Assembly: GCA_021772975.1 (NCBI GenBank)
Contig: JAJFKY010000022.1
Span: forward strand, 310,001 to 374,000
Source: Gammaproteobacteria bacterium
Lineage (GTDB): Bacteria > Pseudomonadota > Gammaproteobacteria > Xanthomonadales > Wenzhouxiangellaceae
Direction: 5' to 3'
Length of the DNA: 64,000 nt
The translations under genes were made by a program, and so were the position numbers. Shown in pieces: positions 10,403 through 19,014 of the stretch (position 1 is its first letter; every line of letters starts with the position of its first letter). A model generated the notes under the pieces. It was not told the DNA's origin. It was given only the letters and a program-made list of their open reading frames with translations, and made no database searches.

Positions 10403-12904
10403 ATGGCTTATCGGCCGGACGCGAGCGGTATGAGCAGCACCGCGAATCACCTGAGCTGCTCGCCCGGAACCCGTCTGGAAGGCTGGTTTCAGCAACGCGC
10501 CTGGACAGTTTTTGATTTCCAGCGGACCGCCTGGCATGCCTGGCTGCAAGGTCAAAGCGGCATCATTCATTCACCCACCGGCAGCGGAAAAACCATGGCG
10601 GCCTGGGGTGGACCGTTGCAGCACTTACTGGATAACCCGGCCCTGCCGGGTCTGCGTTTGCTGTGGATAACGCCGTTGCGGGCACTCGCCGCTGACACCG
10701 CAAAGAATCTGAATACGCCACTGACGGATCTGCAGGCCGGCTGGCAGGTTGCCATTCGCACCGGCGATACCAGCAGTTACCAAAAACAAAAACTGCGTCG
10801 GCAACCACCCCGGGCCCTGGTCACCACCCCGGAAAGCCTGGCACTGATGCTCAGTTACGTGGACGCATACAGCCTGTTTCGCCGCCTGGATGGCATAGTG
10901 GTGGATGAATGGCACGAATTAATGGACAGCAAGCGTGGCGTACTGCTGCAATTGTGCCTGGCGCGCCTGCGAGGCTGGTGTCCGCGACTGCGTACCTGGG
11001 GAGTGTCGGCGACCCTGGCCAACCTGGATACTGCTGCTGATATGCTGCTGGGCATGACGTCCGGATCAGCTGGCCGTATAGTCCAGGGCATGCAGCCGAA
11101 AAACGTTCAGGTGGACAGCCTGCTACCCGCTGACATCGGCAGTTTTCCCTGGTCCGGACACCTCGGGCTGAAACAGCTTCGCCCGGTGCTGGAGGCCATC
11201 GAGCAGGCCCGCACCACCCTGTTATTCACCAATACGCGTTCCCAGGCCGAGTTGTGGCACCAGGCCATTGACAGCGTCATGCCGGGGGCAGCCGAGCAAC
11301 TCGGATTGCATCACGGTTCGCTGGATCGTGACATGCGGCAGACGATCGAACAACGTCTGGCCAGTGGTCAGATCCGTTGCGTGGTGGCCACTTCCAGCCT
11401 TGATCTGGGGGTGGATTTTTCCAGTATTGAGCAGGTCATTCAAATCGGCAGCCCCAAAGGCGCCGCCCGCCTGCTGCAGCGTGCGGGTCGCAGCGGCCAC
11501 CGGCCTGGTGATATCAGCCGGGTAATATGCGTGCCTACGCATGCTCTGGAGATGCTGGAAATAAGCGCCGCACGCCACGCCATCGAACAACAGCAGCTGG
11601 AATCCCGGCAACCTTATCAACTCAGCCTGGACGTGCTTGCCCAGCACCTGGTCAGCTGTGCTTTGAGTGGTGACGATACCGGCAAGGGGTTTGAACCCAA
11701 CCAGTTGTTGACTGAAATTCAGGGGAGCCATGCCTACCGGCACCTGAGCAGCAAAGACTGGCGCTGGGTACTGACCTTTATTACCCAGGGCGGCGCGGCG
11801 CTGAGTGCTTATCCGAATTTTCACAAAGTCGTTCGCAACCCGCAGGGCCGCTATGTGGTGACCAGCAAGCGCATCGCGATGCAGCATCGGATGGCGATCG
11901 GCACCATCACCTGTGATGGCGTGATGGGTGTGCAATTCGTCAAAGGTAAAAAACTGGGTTATGTGGAAGAGTCTTTTATCGCCCGGCTGAAGCCGGGCGA
12001 GCGGTTTTTATTTGCCGGCCGCAGTCTGGAGCTAAAGCGGGTCCGGGATATGACCGCCTATGTGAAAACCGCCCGCGGCAAAGACCGGCAAACACCACGT
12101 TGGATGGGCGGCCGTATGCCTTTGTCAGCCTTGCTGTCGGATGCCGTGCTGGCGTGTATCGACAGTTATGCCAGGACCGGCCGGGTGACACCGGAACTAC
12201 AATGCCTGCAACCCCTGTTGCAACTACAGCAACAGCGCTCTGCCCTGCCATCCGGTCAGCATCTGCTGATTGAGCAGACCAACAGCCGGGAAGGGCATCA
12301 TCTGTATCTGTTTCCCTATGCCGGGCGTCTGGCGCATGAAGGTCTGGCCATGCTGCTGGCGTGGCGCATCAGCCAGGCACAGCCAACCACTTTCAGCTTT
12401 TCAGCCAATGATTATGGCTTTGAATTGCTCAGCCGTCAGCGGATAACAGCCGATCAGGCGGCCTGGCGTGAATGGCTGTCCACCGACCAGTTGCAAGCCG
12501 ACATCAAGCACAGTCTGAATGCCACGGAAATGGCCAGGCGGCATTTTCGGGATATCGCCCGGATCGCCGGCCTGGTATTTCCGGGCCGACCCGGCAAACA
12601 CAAATCGATGCGGCAGATCCAGGCTTCATCCGGATTGATCTTTGATGTGCTGCGGGATTACGAGCCACACAACCGGCTGTTGCAGCAGGCCAGTCAGGAA
12701 GCCTTTGAGCGCGAACTGGATTTTAACCGCCTGCGCAACGCACTGCTGCGCATCCAGGCGGTGCCGCTCAGGCTGATGTCTACCGAGCGGCTCAGCCCGT
12801 TTGCCTTTCCGCTGTGGGCTGACCGCCTGCGCGGCCAGTTGTCTTCCGAAGACTGGGCAACCAGGACCGAACGGATGCTGGCCAGAATCAGCGGCGCCGC
12901 ATGA
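10403..12904 (+). CDS. Ligase-associated DEXH-box helicase (Lhr-Core type)
   Basis: An 833-residue superfamily 2 helicase. Motif I is SPTGSGKT (residues 57-64), motif II DEWH (168-171), motif III SATLA, and the second RecA domain holds TSSLDLGVDFSS and QRAGRSGHRPG (motif VI). The winged-helix and Lhr-Core C-terminal region follow. Length matches the ligase-associated clade rather than full Lhr of about 1500 residues. Two starts are possible: ATG 10403 (GGGA just upstream) or ATG 10430; I kept the longer. The stop overlaps the next gene by four bases (ATGA), showing translational coupling with the phosphoesterase. Lhr-Core enzymes are 3'-to-5' DNA translocases active on DNA and RNA:DNA duplexes. 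Confidence 0.93.
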   Translation: MAYRPDASGMSSTANHLSCSPGTRLEGWFQQRAWTVFDFQRTAWHAWLQGQSGIIHSPTGSGKTMAAWGGPLQHLLDNPALPGLRLLWITPLRALAADTAKNLNTPLTDLQAGWQVAIRTGDTSSYQKQKLRRQPPRALVTTPESLALMLSYVDAYSLFRRLDGIVVDEWHELMDSKRGVLLQLCLARLRGWCPRLRTWGVSATLANLDTAADMLLGMTSGSAGRIVQGMQPKNVQVDSLLPADIGSFPWSGHLGLKQLRPVLEAIEQARTTLLFTNTRSQAELWHQAIDSVMPGAAEQLGLHHGSLDRDMRQTIEQRLASGQIRCVVATSSLDLGVDFSSIEQVIQIGSPKGAARLLQRAGRSGHRPGDISRVICVPTHALEMLEISAARHAIEQQQLESRQPYQLSLDVLAQHLVSCALSGDDTGKGFEPNQLLTEIQGSHAYRHLSSKDWRWVLTFITQGGAALSAYPNFHKVVRNPQGRYVVTSKRIAMQHRMAIGTITCDGVMGVQFVKGKKLGYVEESFIARLKPGERFLFAGRSLELKRVRDMTAYVKTARGKDRQTPRWMGGRMPLSALLSDAVLACIDSYARTGRVTPELQCLQPLLQLQQQRSALPSGQHLLIEQTNSREGHHLYLFPYAGRLAHEGLAMLLAWRISQAQPTTFSFSANDYGFELLSRQRITADQAAWREWLSTDQLQADIKHSLNATEMARRHFRDIARIAGLVFPGRPGKHKSMRQIQASSGLIFDVLRDYEPHNRLLQQASQEAFERELDFNRLRNALLRIQAVPLRLMSTERLSPFAFPLWADRLRGQLSSEDWATRTERMLARISGAA

Positions 12905-13575
12905 CCCATCGAGCTGATCCGGATAACCAGAGCATTGTCTTTGCAGGGCAGCGCATGACCCTGCTGCCGGAGCATGCGGTGTGGTGGCCGCAGCAGCGGC
13001 GTCTGCTGGTCGCGGATGTGCATCTGGGCAAAGACCAGTTATTTCGAAGCCGCGGCATTGCCATACCCAGCGGAGCGCTGCAGACCGATCTGCAGCGGTT
13101 GCAGGCACTGCTGAAACATTATCCAGACAGCATTCTGACCGTGCTGGGTGATCTGGTGCATGCCCGTCCGGACCGCGCTGAACCATGGGTCAGCAGCTTC
13201 GAGCAGTGGCTGCAGGATATAGGTCCGCAGCGGCTGGAGGTCATACTGGGTAATCATGACCGACATATGGCCAGTATGCTGGATGCCTGGGCGATTGCTC
13301 ACCGCCCGGATCAATCACTGGATGGAGTCGCTTTGCTGCATGAGCCTGAGCCAGACCGTCAATTTCAGATTGCCGGTCATCTGCATCCGGGCCTGCGGCT
13401 CAAAGCCGATGGCCAAAGGCTGCGCTTACCGGTGTTCTGGCAGCAGCCAGGCTGTCTGGTGCTACCCGCTTTCGGCCGCTTTACCGGGCTGGCGGATATT
13501 CAACCAGGTGAGCATGATCATGTGTTCCCGGTGCAGGCCGGCAAGGTGTTTCATCTGCCTGCCCGCGGCGCATGA
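12901..13575 (+). CDS. pdeM: Ligase-associated metallophosphoesterase
   Basis: A 224-residue calcineurin-fold phosphoesterase. All five metal motifs are in order: DVHLGK (about 40-45), GDLVHA, GNHDRH, LLHEPE and GHLHPG. It overlaps the helicase stop by four bases and is the last gene of the repair cluster. The family is manganese-dependent and reported to act as phosphodiesterase on nucleotide substrates; here it may clean DNA ends for the ligase. No additional domain and no signal peptide, so it is cytoplasmic. The gene is followed by 105 bp without clear signals. Confidence 0.9.
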   Translation: MTHRADPDNQSIVFAGQRMTLLPEHAVWWPQQRRLLVADVHLGKDQLFRSRGIAIPSGALQTDLQRLQALLKHYPDSILTVLGDLVHARPDRAEPWVSSFEQWLQDIGPQRLEVILGNHDRHMASMLDAWAIAHRPDQSLDGVALLHEPEPDRQFQIAGHLHPGLRLKADGQRLRLPVFWQQPGCLVLPAFGRFTGLADIQPGEHDHVFPVQAGKVFHLPARGA

Positions 13576-13680
13576 CTGCTCGCACCGCGGACTACATACT
13601 TCAGAGCGACAAATTTACAATACTTCCTGTCAGCACTGACCTAAAATAATCTTCCCTTATCACAGCCTGGAACACTGCCA

Positions 13681-14190
13681 ATGCGCCTATTCGTTTGCCT
13701 GTTCACCGTTATTACCCTGGCTGGTCCGGCCATCGGCGAAGTCCTAAAAAGCGATACCGGTGGTTTTATCCTCCAGCACAGCGCCACCGTCAATAAACCA
13801 CCTCAGACCGTGTTCAGCACGCTGACCTCAGAGGTCGGAAAATGGTGGAATCCCGAACACAGTTTCTCACTGGATGCCGGCAATATGCTGGTTGATCAGG
13901 ATTGTTTCTGTGAACGCTGGGATGGCAATCTGGTAGTACATCTGGATACGGTCATCTGGATGGAAAACAGCAAGGTGGTCCTGAGCGGCGGTCTGGGTCC
14001 GCTCAAAGACCTCGGCCTGAGCGGCACCATGATATGGGCGCTCAAGCCGATTGATGCCGAGCAGACCGTTATCGCCTGGAAGTATTATGTGAATGGCTTC
14101 AGCGATGCCGATCTGGCTGGTCTGGCACCGGTGGTTGATGGTGTCCTGGCCGAGCAGATCGGACGGCTGGTGGATTATCTTAAACCATAA
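13681..14190 (+). CDS. Exported SRPBCC (START-like) domain protein
   Basis: A 169-residue protein with a signal peptide (MRLFVCLFTVITLAGPAIGE, cleavage near residue 20) followed by a single SRPBCC fold of about 140 residues. The SRPBCC look comes from the opening strand HSATVNKPPQTVFSTLTS, the KWWNPEHSFS segment and a long C-terminal helix (GVLAEQIGRLVDYLKP). Such folds bind hydrophobic ligands in a deep cavity; an exported one may carry a lipid or pigment in the periplasm, but the ligand is unknown. It stands alone between the repair cluster and the convergent giant surface protein, and is followed by a hairpin. Confidence 0.75.
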   Translation: MRLFVCLFTVITLAGPAIGEVLKSDTGGFILQHSATVNKPPQTVFSTLTSEVGKWWNPEHSFSLDAGNMLVDQDCFCERWDGNLVVHLDTVIWMENSKVVLSGGLGPLKDLGLSGTMIWALKPIDAEQTVIAWKYYVNGFSDADLAGLAPVVDGVLAEQIGRLVDYLKP

Positions 14191-14194
14191 TGTG

Positions 14195-14220
14195 GAACCT
14201 GTGCGGGTCCGCACAGGTTC
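14195..14220 (+). terminator. Perfect hairpin after the SRPBCC gene
   Basis: A 12-bp perfect inverted repeat (arms 14195-14206 and 14209-14220, 2-base gap) begins 5 bp after the stop codon. No T run follows, so it may be an mRNA-stabilising hairpin or weak terminator shared by the two convergent genes. Confidence 0.4.
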
Positions 14221-14301
14221 AAAACCAAACGCCTGACTGTCCAGACACCGATCACCGTCCGACATAGATTCTGCTGAGCCATGAACACTCAGGTGACGCG
14301 A

Positions 14302-17300
14302 TCAGGTATCGCGATTTTGGGGTACATGCGTGACCACGCCGGTCTGATGCTGCCGATAGCAGCACCGGTACCATTGCCAGATCAACCACAACAGCAATAA
14401 CGCAAATACCAGCATGGCCAGCCATAACAACCAGCAGGGCGGACAGGCAATATCATCGCGGCCCGGCGGTTTTTCCGGCTTGCTATCGTCAAGCTCACGC
14501 CCGGGGAATACAAACGACAGAATGGTATGCCGGGTAAACGGCTCATTGTCGTTGGACAGCCCGGTAGTGGTCAGCTCAGCGGTATAGGGTCCAGGCATGC
14601 TGTGGGTAAACACCCGGCCATAAATACCATCTGCGTTGCCCCCGTCTCTGTCAGCGCCGTTGTCATGCAGCGTAATCGGTAGCCGGGTTTTATCCGGCAA
14701 CACAATCTCGCCACTGATGTTAGCCCACAGAATCGGATCAAAATCGCCACTGACGATTCGGATCGGCACTTCATATTGCCCCGGGGTGAGTTCGCGCACC
14801 GTACCGGTTCGGCCTTTGACCATGACATTGCTGATCCCCGATGCCACCGCAAAAAATTCAAACGGATCATTGCTGCCCAGTTCCACCACGTAATGATACC
14901 AACCGGGCTGCGGGTCACGCAGACGATAGATCTTATGTTTCGGATCGCTCTGGATGGTGCGCACCGGTGGGTTGGGCGCCACCGCGTTTAAGTCCGGATC
15001 ATACAGCAGCACCTGCTCAACGCCGTGGTTCCGGTTCCAGTGGAAACCGACGCTGATCGATTCAAAGTCCGGTGGCACATAAAATGAATCAACCCGGATA
15101 CGCTTGCGCCCCTGTGTCAGGCTGGCGGCGACTGCATTAAAACCTGCCTGCGAATAACTGACTTCCTCCGGCACGCCCTCACGATAAAAAAAACGCTGCT
15201 CAGCACGCATTTCCTCATCGATATACTTGTATACCGAGGCCAGACGGCTGATCAGGGCAAACGATCCGGTGCCTTCATACAGGCTGAAAAATTCTCCGCC
15301 GGTGCTGGTGGCAATATCCATCAGCAACTGGGCGTCGGCATCTTCGCCGACCGCGACAGTATGGATCGTGACCGCGGGATCCGCGGCGATGATTTCCGGC
15401 CTGATAGGCAATACCGTCGGGGGTCCGGGCTCCACCTCATTCCAGAACGGCGCGTAGTTCTCTCTACCGTCCGAGAGCAACACGATTTCCCACTCATGAT
15501 CTGCCGCCCCCTCGGTCTGAAGCTCGTTCCAGGCCTCGCGTAAACCTGCGCCGATGGTGGTCTGATAAGGGAAGTAAGTACCGTCAGGCTGCAATGCATT
15601 CAGCTCGGCAATGGCCAAACCCCGGTTGTCGGTCATGCCGGCGGCATCAAACGCCGCGGTCATCGGCCAATCAGTACGCGCCATCTCATCCTGCTCGGTC
15701 ATGCCGTTACCATCATCGGCATTGCGGTTAAACGAGGTTACCGCGATACGGTCGGCGTTCTCCGACAGGTTGATGAAGAAATTTCCGGCGGCCTTGGCGG
15801 CATCCAGCTTTTCGGTATCAAACACATCGGTTACCGAGTTGTACAGCATTGAGGTGGTGCGATCGACGGCCAGCGCACGATCAAATAGACGCTCCGCCGC
15901 GTAACACAGTGAATCTGATTCAAGATCGTTCAGGGCCGGATCGCCGCTCAGCGCAACCGCCAGCGAGTAGCAGCCATCGGGCATCGCCGGCATCTGCACC
16001 AGCAGCCAGTATTCTGCTTCAATCTGTGCCCCGGTCACGATCGCCGAGGGCATCAGATCGCTGCCATCCACACTGATCACAAAATCATCCGGCTGCAGAC
16101 CGGCGAGCGGTGCATCGGCGCGCAGCCGCACCAGCACCTTACGGCCGCCGGTGGCCGAACCGGCATACGCCGAAGCTGACTGGCGGGGATTGACAATATC
16201 CAGTCCGAACATCAGATTTTCAAACAACTGATTGGGACCGCGTCCGAAACCCGCTCCGGACGGCGCTTCGTCATCACTGTCCTGACCGGTCAGATAGATA
16301 TCCAGATCTCCATCCAGATCAAAATCCAGCAGATCAGCCGACAGACGCTGATAATCACCGTTGTGGTCCGGCAATACCGAGGCTGTGACACCACCGGTTA
16401 TTTCGGTGAAAGTTCCGTCACCGTCATTGATCCAGACAGGCACATTGTCAGCAGTATCCAGAATACGCCCCCCCACAATATCCGGAAAACCGTCAGCATT
16501 GATGTCGCCTATTTCCAGATCGTAGAACGGGTTATTACCAACCGCCGCCAGCAGTTCGACTTCGGTGTAATCGCAGGCATTGGATGGATCGGTAAAACAG
16601 GCCGATCCCGGCTGAGTCAGATACACCCGCACCGCGCTTCGTCCGACCACAAAGTCTTCCAGGCCATCGCCATTAAAATCAGCCGAACCGCCGGTGGTGG
16701 CCGATAGCGGAAAGGTGCGGTTCAGATCGAAACCGCCCGCGCCATTATTCAAAAACAACTCCACTCGTGCATCGATACTGTCGCTGTCGATCATGTCAAA
16801 CTCGTTGGCGGCGACGATGTCGTACAGCCCATCGCGATTGGCGTCAAACCAGAACACGTCATGGGTGGAGTTACCGGTGCGCGCATTGATCACAATCGGC
16901 GTGGCGAACACCCCGCCGCCGGTGTTGGTGAACACCCGGATTTCCGAGGTGGTGCCGGCACAAAAGCCCGGGGCGGTACGCAGGGTCACCATAAAATCCA
17001 CATCGCCATCGCCGTCCATATCAATATGATCAACATCATCGGGACAACCGGTGGCGCCGAACGCAGCGGCTGGCATCCGCGCGGCGGTCTCCTCGCTGAA
17101 CCGCCCGGGCACACCGCCGCGGTTATTGATCAACAGCCGTATACGGTGAGCTGAACTGCCACCGGCGTTGTTCGCCGCGGTCTGCAGCAGATCCGGCAGA
17201 CGGTCGTTATTGATATCGGCAAAGTCCGAATCGTAGCTGGTGTGATTTTCAAAAAAATCACCGCCAGCGGAAATCTGGGTGGCAAAAGTACCTGCGTCGC

Positions 17301-17937
17301 CAGCATCCAATGGCTCCAGGGCAATCGCGGTGAAACTCTTGTCCTGGTTATTCAGACGCAGCACGCTGTGGCTGTTGTTGTCCACGTTGTTGGAATTATT
17401 GTCGCTGATATCCGGCCAGCCATCGCCGTTGACATCCGCCACTTCGGCATCTTTGGTACGCGCCGAGTTCATATTCGGCACCCCCAGTACCGAGGCGGTG
17501 TCGCCGTGGTTGACGATATTGGTGAGTTGGCGGAAAGACAGTGCCCCGGAAGCATTGGTGATGACCTGAAAGCTCCGCGAACCGCTGGTACCACCAGGCG
17601 TCTGCACAAAAACCTGCAATGGGTTTTGAGAAATCGGCAGCGCAACACCACCCGCCAGTTTACCGGTCGGCACCCGGATGCGAATGTAATTGTCCCGCCA
17701 CACATAAGCCAGACCGGCATCCCAGGTTTCCACCCCGTCGGTGAAACTTACCAGGCTGCTGCCCTGGCTGGTGCCAAATCCCGAGCCCTGCAGTTCAATG
17801 TATTCGGACACGCGCTGGGTAGCCGGACTGACCGATGTCAGGTTCTGTGCGACCAGCGGCGCGCTAAAACCCAGACTCAAGGCCAGCAGGCCGAGAGACT
17901 TTAACCACTGCGCAAAACTTAAGCTTTTGATATCCAT
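14302..17937 (-). CDS. Giant surface protein: IPT, FG-GAP repeats, von Willebrand A, C-terminal membrane anchor
   Basis: A 1211-residue protein from ATG 17937; the upstream GTG at 17973 adds 12 residues without a better ribosome site. Order: signal peptide (about 1-31), an IPT/TIG-like domain (LTSVSPATQ, GSGFGTSQGSSLVSF), then many FG-GAP/VCBS calcium-binding repeats up to about 600 (DVNGDGWPDI, DMDGDGDVDFM, DFNGDGLEDFVVGRSA, DFDLDGDLDIYLTG). A von Willebrand A domain follows from about 685; its MIDAS reads DRTTS, a DxTxS variant of DxSxS, and LLSDGREN fits the later strand. Two beta-rich domains come next, then a membrane helix (about 1166-1190) and a Cys-rich basic tail. It is probably inner-membrane anchored with a large exported part and may bind ligand or act as a sensor. 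No partner genes flank it. Confidence 0.78.
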   Translation of the reverse strand: MDIKSLSFAQWLKSLGLLALSLGFSAPLVAQNLTSVSPATQRVSEYIELQGSGFGTSQGSSLVSFTDGVETWDAGLAYVWRDNYIRIRVPTGKLAGGVALPISQNPLQVFVQTPGGTSGSRSFQVITNASGALSFRQLTNIVNHGDTASVLGVPNMNSARTKDAEVADVNGDGWPDISDNNSNNVDNNSHSVLRLNNQDKSFTAIALEPLDAGDAGTFATQISAGGDFFENHTSYDSDFADINNDRLPDLLQTAANNAGGSSAHRIRLLINNRGGVPGRFSEETAARMPAAAFGATGCPDDVDHIDMDGDGDVDFMVTLRTAPGFCAGTTSEIRVFTNTGGGVFATPIVINARTGNSTHDVFWFDANRDGLYDIVAANEFDMIDSDSIDARVELFLNNGAGGFDLNRTFPLSATTGGSADFNGDGLEDFVVGRSAVRVYLTQPGSACFTDPSNACDYTEVELLAAVGNNPFYDLEIGDINADGFPDIVGGRILDTADNVPVWINDGDGTFTEITGGVTASVLPDHNGDYQRLSADLLDFDLDGDLDIYLTGQDSDDEAPSGAGFGRGPNQLFENLMFGLDIVNPRQSASAYAGSATGGRKVLVRLRADAPLAGLQPDDFVISVDGSDLMPSAIVTGAQIEAEYWLLVQMPAMPDGCYSLAVALSGDPALNDLESDSLCYAAERLFDRALAVDRTTSMLYNSVTDVFDTEKLDAAKAAGNFFINLSENADRIAVTSFNRNADDGNGMTEQDEMARTDWPMTAAFDAAGMTDNRGLAIAELNALQPDGTYFPYQTTIGAGLREAWNELQTEGAADHEWEIVLLSDGRENYAPFWNEVEPGPPTVLPIRPEIIAADPAVTIHTVAVGEDADAQLLMDIATSTGGEFFSLYEGTGSFALISRLASVYKYIDEEMRAEQRFFYREGVPEEVSYSQAGFNAVAASLTQGRKRIRVDSFYVPPDFESISVGFHWNRNHGVEQVLLYDPDLNAVAPNPPVRTIQSDPKHKIYRLRDPQPGWYHYVVELGSNDPFEFFAVASGISNVMVKGRTGTVRELTPGQYEVPIRIVSGDFDPILWANISGEIVLPDKTRLPITLHDNGADRDGGNADGIYGRVFTHSMPGPYTAELTTTGLSNDNEPFTRHTILSFVFPGRELDDSKPEKPPGRDDIACPPCWLLWLAMLVFALLLLWLIWQWYRCCYRQHQTGVVTHVPQNRDT

Positions 17938-18174
17938 GCTGCTGAACTCTTTATTGTTGTTATATCCGGACACAGGACCGGCTCATGCAACTCATACAGA
18001 GCACATTAATTCAGGGCCTGTGTTCAGATAGACGACGGATGTCCGGCTTACACAACACGGATCAACATGGGTGCGGAAGGAACCTGCTACCCGGATGGCC
18101 GAGGCCAAAACGATAACCTCAAGTATTTATGCGTGCTCGATCAGCTGATGATTCTGGATTAAATGCCATCCGCC

Positions 18175-18224
18175 CCTGGCCTTTAGATACACCTGGCCTT
18201 TAGATACCGCTGACCTTTAGATAC
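18175..18224. repeat. Three tandem copies of a 17-bp unit
   Basis: Units starting at 18175, 18192 and 18209 share the core CCTTTAGATAC at an exact 17-bp period; the third differs at one base of its 5' part. The array lies immediately downstream of the thymidine kinase stop (minus strand) and in the upstream region of the giant surface protein gene. The remaining 17974-18236 intergenic sequence shows no gene. Confidence 0.8.
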
Positions 18225-18236
18225 CCCCGGCCTATT

Positions 18237-18911
18237 TCATTTGATAAGTTCTGCCTGTCTTTCGTCGGCGGCTTCCGCAACCGTCCGCGACTGTTGCGGG
18301 TTGCCCAGCAAATCGATAACTTTGACTTTCTTACCGCCATACAAAATCGCTTTGAACTCCTTACGGCTTACTGACACATAGCGCTCATTGCCTCCGATCT
18401 CGACCTGCGCCCCTTGCTTAATCGCATAACCATCTGCATCCACGCGCACCACCATGGTGGCTTTTTTGCCGGTATGGCAGATGGTTTTGAGTTCGATCAG
18501 ATTATCAGCCCAGGCCAACAGGGCCTGGCTGCCGGGAAACAACTCGCCTTTGAAGTCAGTGCGCAAACCGTAGGTCAACACCGGGATCGCATAATCATCG
18601 ACCACATCGGACAACTGCCGGACCTGTTGCTCACTCAGAAACTGCGCTTCATCCACCAATACGCAATGAATATTCTGACGCTCAAGCTGGTGCTCGACGA
18701 CTTCCAGTAAATCCTCATCGGCAGCAAACGCATAGGCAGGGGTTGAGAGTCCGATACGCGATTCCACCACGCCCTCGCCTTCACGATTATTGATCACGGG
18801 CGTCAATATCAGCGGGTGCATGCCGCGTTCCCGGTAATTCCAGGCTGATTGCAGCAGCGTGGTGGTTTTACCCGCATTCATGGTGGAGTAATAAAAGTAC
18901 AGTTTCGCCAT
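18237..18911 (-). CDS. tdk: Thymidine kinase, type II
   Basis: A 224-residue enzyme starting at ATG 18911 ([17 protein letters not shown]); the longer frame to 19016 adds 35 residues not found in the family. The P loop is MNAGKTT (about 11-17), VDEAQFL is the Walker B/catalytic region, [19 protein letters not shown] is conserved, and [10 protein letters not shown] marks the thymidine-binding lasso. It phosphorylates thymidine to dTMP in salvage. The zinc-binding positions of the E. coli enzyme appear changed: CFCG is CHTG here, and VCRKH is VSRKE. It is divergent from rep, with about 100 bp between starts. Confidence 0.93.
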   Translation of the reverse strand: MAKLYFYYSTMNAGKTTTLLQSAWNYRERGMHPLILTPVINNREGEGVVESRIGLSTPAYAFAADEDLLEVVEHQLERQNIHCVLVDEAQFLSEQQVRQLSDVVDDYAIPVLTYGLRTDFKGELFPGSQALLAWADNLIELKTICHTGKKATMVVRVDADGYAIKQGAQVEIGGNERYVSVSRKEFKAILYGGKKVKVIDLLGNPQQSRTVAEAADERQAELIK

Positions 18912-19014
18912 GCCAGCAGCATAGGCGATTGGTACGGGCACGCCAAGCGTAAAAAGCTCATTCTGGTCAATTTCTGACCATCCGTAACCGGCTGGCTCGG
19001 TTAAAATCTGCCGC

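Noticed and set aside
11222-11935. 237-codon minus-strand frame within the helicase gene
   Set aside because: Antisense shadow of a well-supported helicase with all motifs.
18061-18120. Possible cyclic-di-GMP riboswitch-like sequence upstream of the giant surface protein (minus strand has GGCCTCGGCC and GGGTAGCAGGTT)
   Set aside because: The second helix and the conserved A-rich and GNRA parts of the known class are missing, and spacing is too short.
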